Assembly: GCA_900112325.1 (NCBI GenBank)
Contig: FOLJ01000024.1
Coordinates: 1-64,000, forward strand
Reading direction: 5' to 3'
DNA length: 64,000 nt
Source: Micromonospora sediminimaris
GTDB taxonomy: Bacteria > Actinomycetota > Actinomycetes > Mycobacteriales > Micromonosporaceae
Positions 58,625-64,000 of the stretch are shown piece after piece. The translations under genes and the position numbers were made by a program. The notes beneath the pieces were generated by a model. It was not told the DNA's origin. It searched no databases and saw only the letters and a list, made by a program, of their open reading frames with translations. Positions within the stretch are counted from its first letter, which is position 1. Every line of letters begins with the position of its first letter.

Positions 58625-58645
58625 GTTGACACCTGTCTAATCAAC
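58625..58645. promoter_or_regulatory. ArsR-type operator
   Basis: GTTGA-N11-TCAAC, an imperfectly spaced inverted repeat of the kind bound by ArsR-family repressors. It overlaps a TTGACA hexamer (58626-58631) that could be a -35 box for the rightward gene, so binding would block transcription. Confidence 0.55.
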
Positions 58646-58760
58646 GTGCAACTCTCTGATTCGAAGAACGTCGAGACAGCCGGTAGACGCCATCCCTGTC
58701 CGCACATGAGGGACCCGCACGACAAGCTGTTTCGACAACCATCAAACCTGAGGAGTCCTG

Positions 58761-60170
58761 ATGAGCGACCTGGACCAGCTGCCCGTCGCTGTCATCGGTG
58801 CCGGGCCGGTCGGCCTCGCCGCCGCCGCGCACCTGCACGAGCGCGCCCTGCCCTACACCGTCCTTGAGGCGGGCGACGGCGCCGGTGCCGCCGTCCGCCA
58901 GTGGGCCCACGTCCGCGTCTTCTCGCCGTGGCGGTACAACATCGATCCGGCCGCCCGTCGGCTCCTCGACGAGGCCGGCTGGGTGGCACCCGACCTGGAC
59001 GCCCTGCCGACCGGGGCGGACCTCGTCGAGAACTACCTTCAGCCCCTCGCGAACCTGCCGCAGCTCAAGCCGCATCTGCGCTACGGCGCGCGGGTGGCGG
59101 CGATCAGCCGACTCGGTTACGACCGGCTGCGCACCACCGGTCGGGAGTCCGCTCCCTTCCTGCTCCGCCTCACCGACGGACGGGAGATCCTCGCCCGGGC
59201 CGTGATCGACGCCTCCGGCACCTGGTACACCCCGAACGTCCTCGGCACCTCCGGCCTGCCCGCCCAGGGTGAAACCGACGCCGCCGCCTACCTGGAGCAT
59301 GCCCTGCCCGACGTCCTCGGCACCGACCGGGCCCGCTTCGCAGGTCGGCACATCCTGGTCGTCGGTGCCGGCCACTCCGCCGCCAACACCCTGCTCTCGC
59401 TCGCCGAGCTCGCCGCCGCCGCAGCCGGCACCGAGGTGACGTGGGCCATCCGATCGCTGTCACCAACGCGTACCTACGGCGGCGGCGACGCCGACGCACT
59501 ACCCGCTCGCGGCGCGCTCGGCACGCGGCTGCGGGCGCATGTCGACGCCGGCCGCATCCGCCTGCTGACCGGATTCTCCGTCCACGCGATCACCCCTACC
59601 GACGGTCGGGTCGCGGTGACCGTCCGGCGCGCCGACGACGCCCAGGAGCAGATCACGGTGGACCGGATCGTCGCCGCGACCGGCTTCCGGCCCGACCACT
59701 CGATCGCGGCCGAGCTGCGTCTGGATCTCGACCCGATCATGGGCGCCACCCGCGCTCTGGCTCCGCTCATCGACCCCAACGAACACTCCTGCGGCACCGT
59801 CCCGCCGCACGGCGTCGACGAACTCGCCCACCCGGAACCCGGCTACTACGCCGTCGGCATGAAGAGCTACGGCCGCGCGCCCACCTTCCTCATGGCCACC
59901 GGCTACGAGCAGACCCGGTCCGTGGTCGCCGCCCTCGCCGGCGATTGGCAGGCCGCCCGCGACGTACGACTCGAACTGCCCGAAACCGGTGTTTGCAGCA
60001 GCAACCCGGCCGACTCGGTCGCCGGTGACGACTGCTGTGGCCCAGCACCCGAGCGGACCGGCAAGGGCCTCGCCACAGGTATCAGCGGAGGTCTGCTCGC
60101 CGCACCGCTGAACCTGGTGAGCACCGAAGGGCCGGCTACCGACCGGGCCGGCGGCTGTTGCGGCAACTGA
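58761..60170 (+). CDS. FAD/NAD(P)-dependent oxidoreductase with Cys-rich tail (arsenic-linked)
   Basis: 469 residues. Two dinucleotide-binding motifs, VIGAGPVG (residues 10-17) and VVGAGHSA (near 199), give the flavin monooxygenase/thioredoxin reductase-like layout, with AATGFRPD near the C-terminal third. The end carries cysteines in ETGVCSSN, DDCCGP and GGCCGN, suitable for binding soft metals or metalloids. Similar proteins occur in actinobacterial arsenic-resistance operons. With the divergent ArsR gene, the role is probably arsenic or other thiophilic-metal detoxification. Substrate not shown. Confidence 0.82.
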   Translation: MSDLDQLPVAVIGAGPVGLAAAAHLHERALPYTVLEAGDGAGAAVRQWAHVRVFSPWRYNIDPAARRLLDEAGWVAPDLDALPTGADLVENYLQPLANLPQLKPHLRYGARVAAISRLGYDRLRTTGRESAPFLLRLTDGREILARAVIDASGTWYTPNVLGTSGLPAQGETDAAAYLEHALPDVLGTDRARFAGRHILVVGAGHSAANTLLSLAELAAAAAGTEVTWAIRSLSPTRTYGGGDADALPARGALGTRLRAHVDAGRIRLLTGFSVHAITPTDGRVAVTVRRADDAQEQITVDRIVAATGFRPDHSIAAELRLDLDPIMGATRALAPLIDPNEHSCGTVPPHGVDELAHPEPGYYAVGMKSYGRAPTFLMATGYEQTRSVVAALAGDWQAARDVRLELPETGVCSSNPADSVAGDDCCGPAPERTGKGLATGISGGLLAAPLNLVSTEGPATDRAGGCCGN

Positions 60171-60588
60171 GGTCGGCCGACGAGTCGATCGCCCGGCGGA
60201 CGATGTGCAGGGCCTGCTCCGCCGGGGGTAGGCCGGACTCGCTGACCACCCGGCCGTCCACGATGATCGCCGCGTATCCGGTGCCCCGAACCAGGTCTCG
60301 CAACAGGGCCCGCCAGGGCCGCCGGTGCCGGCGACCATCGCGCACGATCGCCGGCAGCAGGAACAGCGTGTTACGCGGATCGACGATCTCCACCTCGATC
60401 TCGGCTGGCAGACCGGCGCGGACCACCTGGTAGACCTCGCCCAACGGGCGCTGGTCGGCCCGTTGCCGCGCCGACGCGGGATCCTCGTGCCGGCCCTCGA
60501 CGCAGATGTCGGCCGCGCCGGTGCAGCAGCCGGCGCCGGCACCGGGCGCATCCCACGGTCGGATCAGCAGGACCCGGTGCCGGGTCAT
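60136..60588 (-). CDS. cysteine-containing hypothetical protein coupled to cstA
   Basis: 150 residues. The start overlaps the cstA stop (TGATG), so it is translationally coupled. An N-terminal HRVLLIRPWD strand leads to AGCCTG...DICVEG, three cysteines that could bind metal or a disulfide. A helix ending EVYQVVRAGL and an IEVEIVDPRN strand follow. The fold looks alpha/beta, perhaps thioredoxin-like, but I recognise no family. Its 3' end overlaps the convergent flavoprotein by 35 bases. Confidence 0.7.
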   Translation of the reverse strand: MTRHRVLLIRPWDAPGAGAGCCTGAADICVEGRHEDPASARQRADQRPLGEVYQVVRAGLPAEIEVEIVDPRNTLFLLPAIVRDGRRHRRPWRALLRDLVRGTGYAAIIVDGRVVSESGLPPAEQALHIVRRAIDSSADLSCRNSRRPGR

Positions 60589-62408
60589 CAGCGGCGTTCG
60601 TCGGTGGCACCGGCACCGGCTGCTGACTCGGCACCGACCGCCCGCTGCGACTGGTCGGCCGGCTCAGAGTCGGTGGCGGCAGCACCGTCGCTGTCCGGGC
60701 CGGGCCCGGAATCCGTTTCCGCCTCGACGGGCTGGCCGCTGGCGCGGCGCAGGGCGAGCACCGCCTCCACGATCAGCCAGAGGGCGAGGACGAAGATGAT
60801 GGCGTCCAGGGGTGCCAGCACCCACTCGTCGGCCGCCACGAACTCGCGCAGTTGCACGATCAGCGCCCAGGTCGTCATCACCAGCAGGAAGACCAGCGGC
60901 ACGATGACCGCGACCGGGTTGCGTCGGCGGCGCAGCACCCAGACCGCGATGACGGCCAGGGCGAGCCCGGCGGTGAGCTGGTTGGTGGTGCCGAAGAGTC
61001 GCCACAGCACCCCGAAGGTGTAGCCGGCGTCCCCGCCGCCCGGCAGCAGGGCGAGCGTCAGTGGTGCGGCGATCGCCAGCAGGCCGGCCAGGGTCAGGTG
61101 ACGGGACAGCCGCCGCCAGCCGACCAACTCGGCGATCTCCTGCACGATGTAGCGCTGCAACCGGACACCGGTGTCCATGGTGGTGGCCGCGAACGAGATC
61201 ACCACAACTGCCGCGAAGACGGTCGCGAGTTGGAACTCGATGCCGAGGTTTGTGGCGAAGCTGGCGATGCCGTTGACGAAGTTGCGGGTGGCGCCGCCCG
61301 ACGCCTCGGCGTAGCTGGCGTACAGCCCCTCCCACTCGGCGCGCGTGGCGGCGACCCCGGCCGTGACCGCGATGATCGACCCGAGGGCGAGGCTGCCCTC
61401 GCCGATCGCCCCGGCGTAGCCGACGTACCGGGCGTCGGTCTCCTTGTCGAGCTGTTTGGAGGTGGTGCCGGAGGCCACCAGCGAGTGGAACCCGGATATC
61501 GCACCGCAGGCGACGGTGATGAACAGGAACGGGAAGATGCTCGGTGAGCCGGCCGGCACGTCGTTGAACATCGGCGCCACGATCCGGTCCATCCCGACCA
61601 GCACTCCGGCGAAGATCACCGCGATAGCGATGAACAGTTGGTGCGAGTTGATGTAGTCGCGCGGCTGCAACAGCAGCCACACGGGCAGCCGGGAGGCGAT
61701 GAACGCGTAGACGAAGAGGATGATCACCCACAGGTCACGCGTCCGTTCGAAGCCCAGCGCGTCGGCCAAGCCGGTGATCTCGATGGGGTAGAGGTTGCCC
61801 ACCCAGATCAGGAAGTAGAGCGCGGCCACGCCGATGAGCGACGGCACCAGCGCCGCGCTGCGGGTGCGGTAGATGTACTGGCCGATCGCGATGGCCAGGG
61901 GAATCTCCACGAAGATCGGTATGACCGCGCCCGGGTACGCCACGAGCAGGTTGCCGATCACCACCGCGAAGACCGCGTTCACAAGCGTGAGCAGGAAGAA
62001 GATGATCAGCAGGAAGAGCGTACGGGCCCGCTTGCTGATCACGTCCGCCGCGAGGGTGCCGATGTTGCGGGCACGGTGTCGCACCGAGACCGCGAGCGCC
62101 CCGAAGTCGTGTACGCCCGCCGCGAAGATGGTGCCGAACACCACCCAGGCCAACGCCGGTCCCCACCCCCAGAACACCGCGATCGCCGGGCCGACGATCG
62201 GAGCGGCTCCGGCGATCGAGGTGAAGTGGTGACCGAAGAGCACATGTTTGTTGGTGGGGACGAAGTCGACTCCGTCGGAGAACCGGTGCGCCGGGGTGAC
62301 GTATGCCGGGTCCAACCCGTACACCCGGTCGGCGAGGTATCGCGAGTAGTACCGGTAGCCGATGGCGAACATCGCCATGACTGCGATGACGACGACGATG
62401 GCGGGCAT
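60588..62408 (-). CDS. cstA: carbon starvation protein CstA (peptide/pyruvate transporter)
   Basis: 606 residues with about 16 transmembrane helices. CstA signatures are clear: VYGLDPAYVTPAHRFSDGVDFVPT, LFGHHFTSIAGAAPIVGPAIA, WGWGPALAWVVFGTIFAAGVHDFG and SGFHSLVASGTTSKQL. The C-terminal 60 residues are an acidic Pro/Ala tail. CstA proteins import pyruvate or peptides on carbon limitation. ATG at 62408 with AAGGAGG upstream. A palindrome at 62470 between it and the divergent gene is a likely control site. Confidence 0.93.
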   Translation of the reverse strand: MPAIVVVIAVMAMFAIGYRYYSRYLADRVYGLDPAYVTPAHRFSDGVDFVPTNKHVLFGHHFTSIAGAAPIVGPAIAVFWGWGPALAWVVFGTIFAAGVHDFGALAVSVRHRARNIGTLAADVISKRARTLFLLIIFFLLTLVNAVFAVVIGNLLVAYPGAVIPIFVEIPLAIAIGQYIYRTRSAALVPSLIGVAALYFLIWVGNLYPIEITGLADALGFERTRDLWVIILFVYAFIASRLPVWLLLQPRDYINSHQLFIAIAVIFAGVLVGMDRIVAPMFNDVPAGSPSIFPFLFITVACGAISGFHSLVASGTTSKQLDKETDARYVGYAGAIGEGSLALGSIIAVTAGVAATRAEWEGLYASYAEASGGATRNFVNGIASFATNLGIEFQLATVFAAVVVISFAATTMDTGVRLQRYIVQEIAELVGWRRLSRHLTLAGLLAIAAPLTLALLPGGGDAGYTFGVLWRLFGTTNQLTAGLALAVIAVWVLRRRRNPVAVIVPLVFLLVMTTWALIVQLREFVAADEWVLAPLDAIIFVLALWLIVEAVLALRRASGQPVEAETDSGPGPDSDGAAATDSEPADQSQRAVGAESAAGAGATDERR

Positions 62409-62469
62409 ACGGCTGCCTCCTTGCGGCCCGTGGGGGCGGGCGCTCGTGTGCAGATCCCGAAACCTGCCG

Positions 62470-62493
62470 GTAATGTAACGGGGATCACATTAC
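62470..62493. promoter_or_regulatory. inverted repeat between cstA and the divergent gene
   Basis: GTAATGT-N10-ACATTAC, a perfect 7+10+7 inverted repeat, 61 bases from the cstA start and 26 from the divergent ATG. The two-turn spacing suits a dimeric regulator (GntR, MarR or CRP type). No regulator gene is adjacent. Confidence 0.6.
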
Positions 62494-62518
62494 AAGGTCA
62501 ACCGAACGGCTCGATCAC

Positions 62519-63304
62519 ATGGACGTGGGTACGGATGTTCGGCGCGCGATCCAGGCCGCCACCGTCGGCGAGCTGGCCTGGCTCGACCGGGAGGGCCTGC
62601 CGCAGGCCCGGCCGGTCACGCCGCTGCTGCTCGACGACCGGCCCGCCGTCGCCTTCCCGTACGCCGAGGTCTCCTTCGCCCGCCGGCTGGCCGCCGCGCC
62701 GGTCGCGGCACTTGTCGTCTCCGACGACCGGCTCACCGGGCGTGGCTGGCGGCCGGTCGCGGCGACCGGCCGGCCCCGGCTGACCGAGGATCGCGACGGC
62801 ACGCTCTTCGCGGAACAGTTGCTCAACCAGGAACTGCGCAAGTACCCGCCGGCCCGCGCGCTGATCGACTCGCCACTGCTGCGCCGGGAGCACTGGTGGT
62901 ACCTGCCCCGACTGATAGTGGTGCTGGACGTCGTCACGACGATTGAGGTCGGCGCCCGCGTCGGCGGGGTCGGCGAGGTGCTGGCGGTCGCCCGCGACGA
63001 TCAGCAGCTGTACGTGGACTCGGTGACGCGGCCCGACCGCGAGGGGAGCAAGGCGGTCCGGGTGGAGAGCCTCGCGGGTCGCGTACCCGCCAACGGCCCG
63101 GCGGTGCTGCTGGGGCACGACTTCGCCGCCCCCGACCTCGAACGGTGGACCCCGTGGACGACTCGGGGCGAGCTGACCGACGGCCTGCTTACCGTCACGG
63201 CGGCACCTACGCGTACCGCCGTGGCGCCGCCGCTCGGGTTGTGGCGACGGCTGACCCGCCAGCGTCGACTCGCCCGGGCCTGTCAGGACGCCCTCAACGG
63301 CTGA
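62519..63304 (+). CDS. pyridoxamine 5'-phosphate oxidase-like split-barrel protein
   Basis: 261 residues. The N-terminal half has the flavin-type split-barrel pattern: ATVGELAWLDREGLPQARPVTPLLLDDRPAVAFPY, then ARRLAAAPVAALVVSD and VAATGRPRL. The C-terminal half is less typical and may be a separate beta domain. It could bind FMN or F420, but the cofactor cannot be fixed by eye. No clear ribosome-binding site precedes the ATG at 62519. Divergent from cstA and possibly under the same operator. Confidence 0.65.
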   Translation: MDVGTDVRRAIQAATVGELAWLDREGLPQARPVTPLLLDDRPAVAFPYAEVSFARRLAAAPVAALVVSDDRLTGRGWRPVAATGRPRLTEDRDGTLFAEQLLNQELRKYPPARALIDSPLLRREHWWYLPRLIVVLDVVTTIEVGARVGGVGEVLAVARDDQQLYVDSVTRPDREGSKAVRVESLAGRVPANGPAVLLGHDFAAPDLERWTPWTTRGELTDGLLTVTAAPTRTAVAPPLGLWRRLTRQRRLARACQDALNG

Positions 63305-63328
63305 CCCACCGACCCCTTCCGGAAAAGA

Positions 63329-63357
63329 TTCACACGGGTGGATACGATGGGTACTAT
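63329..63357 (+). promoter_or_regulatory. promoter of the lytic polysaccharide monooxygenase gene
   Basis: TTCACA (63329-63334), a 17-base spacer and TACTAT (63352-63357). Transcription would start near 63364, leaving a leader of about 138 bases before the ATG. Confidence 0.55.
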
Positions 63358-63385
63358 CGCGGTCGGGAGCCGCCAAGCCGTCGCA

Positions 63386-63408
63386 GGCAGCGTGATCACA
63401 CGCCTGCC
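63386..63408 (+). other. stem-loop in the monooxygenase mRNA leader
   Basis: GGCAGCGTG ATCA CACG C CTGCC folds into a nine-pair hairpin with one bulged C and a four-base loop. It lies in the 138-base leader. I compared the leader with c-di-GMP and ydaO riboswitch cores and saw no match, so it is recorded only as a possible attenuator or stability element. Confidence 0.4.
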
Positions 63409-63501
63409 CTCTTGAGATCGTCATATCGATCGACGCATTCCTCCCGGGGTTTGGGCACCCCGGCGAGCGACACCGGCGTCGGCGGATCAACTGGAGCATC
63501 A

Positions 63502-64000
63502 ATGAAACTCGCACGAACAGCACGTCGACTAGGACTCGGCGCGGCGTCCGTCCTCGTCGCCGCGTTCACCATGGTCGTGGTCAACCAGCCCGGCCCGGCC
63601 TCCGCGCACGGTTCGGTCACGAACCCGCCGTCCCGCAACTACGGCTGCTATGAGCGCTGGGGTGGCGACCACCTCAACCCGGCCATGGCCCAGAGCGACC
63701 CGATGTGCTGGCAGGCATTCCAGGCCAACCCGAACACCATGTGGAACTGGAACGGCCTGTACCGCGAGAACGTCGGCGGCAACCACCAGGCCGTCATCCC
63801 CGACGGGCAACTGTGCAGCGGCGGCCGTACCCAGGGTGGGCTGTACGCCTCGCTCGACACGGTCGGTGCCTGGACCGCCAAGCCGATGCCCAACAACTTC
63901 ACCCTGACGCTTACCGACGGCGCCCGGCACGGTGCCGACTACATGCTCATCTACATCACCAAGCAGGGCTTCGATCCGACCACGCAGCCCCTCACCTGGA
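63502..64000 (+). CDS. AA10 lytic polysaccharide monooxygenase, chitin/cellulose-active (partial)
   Basis: At least 166 residues, running off the right edge. A signal peptide of about 35 residues ends in ASA, leaving H36 as the N-terminal histidine of the copper site (HGSVTNPPSRNYGC). Downstream motifs DPMCWQAFQ, NPNTMWNWNGLYRE and PDGQLCSGG match secreted AA10 enzymes of the cellulose/chitin-active type. It would oxidatively cleave crystalline polysaccharide outside the cell. The second copper histidine and any carbohydrate-binding module are not visible in the window. Confidence 0.9.
   Translation, partial: MKLARTARRLGLGAASVLVAAFTMVVVNQPGPASAHGSVTNPPSRNYGCYERWGGDHLNPAMAQSDPMCWQAFQANPNTMWNWNGLYRENVGGNHQAVIPDGQLCSGGRTQGGLYASLDTVGAWTAKPMPNNFTLTLTDGARHGADYMLIYITKQGFDPTTQPLTW

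Noticed and set aside
63364..63501. c-di-GMP or c-di-AMP riboswitch before the LPMO gene
   Set aside because: The conserved cores of the GEMM and ydaO classes are not present; only a simple hairpin can be supported.

Overview
This is a high-GC actinomycete chromosome segment, most likely from the Micromonosporaceae (Micromonospora/Salinispora type). The evidence is the 16S rRNA 5' end and leader, actinobacterial type VII secretion (ESX) genes, mycosins, an SCO4848-type membrane protein, an ECF42-type sigma factor and strong G/C bias at third codon positions. No database search was possible; family names come from recognised motifs.

Layout. 1-890: the 5' end of a leftward 16S rRNA gene with its leader and two promoters. 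891-1753: a small membrane protein and a Cys-rich hypothetical. 1771-24285: a leftward toxin operon made of a YbaB-like gene, a WXG100-like gene, a 19.96 kb open frame (6651 codons) and two SUKH-type immunity genes. The large frame starts with a WXG-type export domain. It then carries a Pro/Thr/Gly-rich stalk, a YwqJ-type deaminase, four papain-fold (glutamine deamidase) domains, a RelA/SpoT-like domain, two Rossmann flavoprotein-like modules and two calpain-like proteases. Four small immunity-type genes lie inside it on the same strand in another frame, and two leucine-rich-repeat genes lie inside it on the opposite strand. 24437-45034: a type VII secretion locus (eccB, eccC, eccD, eccE, two mycosins, two WXG100 proteins, a beta-helix/AAA ATPase, accessory proteins) with further deaminase and SUKH/YrhB immunity genes set into it. 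45195-64000: housekeeping and stress genes. These are a secreted nuclease/5'-nucleotidase, a sulfur-handling metallo-beta-lactamase/rhodanese protein, a truncated response regulator, a TetR/SDR pair, a YCII/ECF sigma pair, LtrA, DUF817, a zinc-free L36, an ArsR/flavoprotein pair, CstA with a partner, a split-barrel flavin protein and the start of a secreted AA10 lytic polysaccharide monooxygenase.

How the genes fit together. The ESX machine probably exports the megatoxin through its WXG-type N-terminus. SUKH, YrhB/Imm35-like and LRR genes probably protect the producer. The most unusual feature is the packing: immunity-type genes start, with their own ribosome-binding sites, at the 3' end of toxin domains, while the toxin frame itself has no stop there and continues into the next toxin domain. 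Whether the 6651-codon frame is translated as one polypeptide is the main open question.
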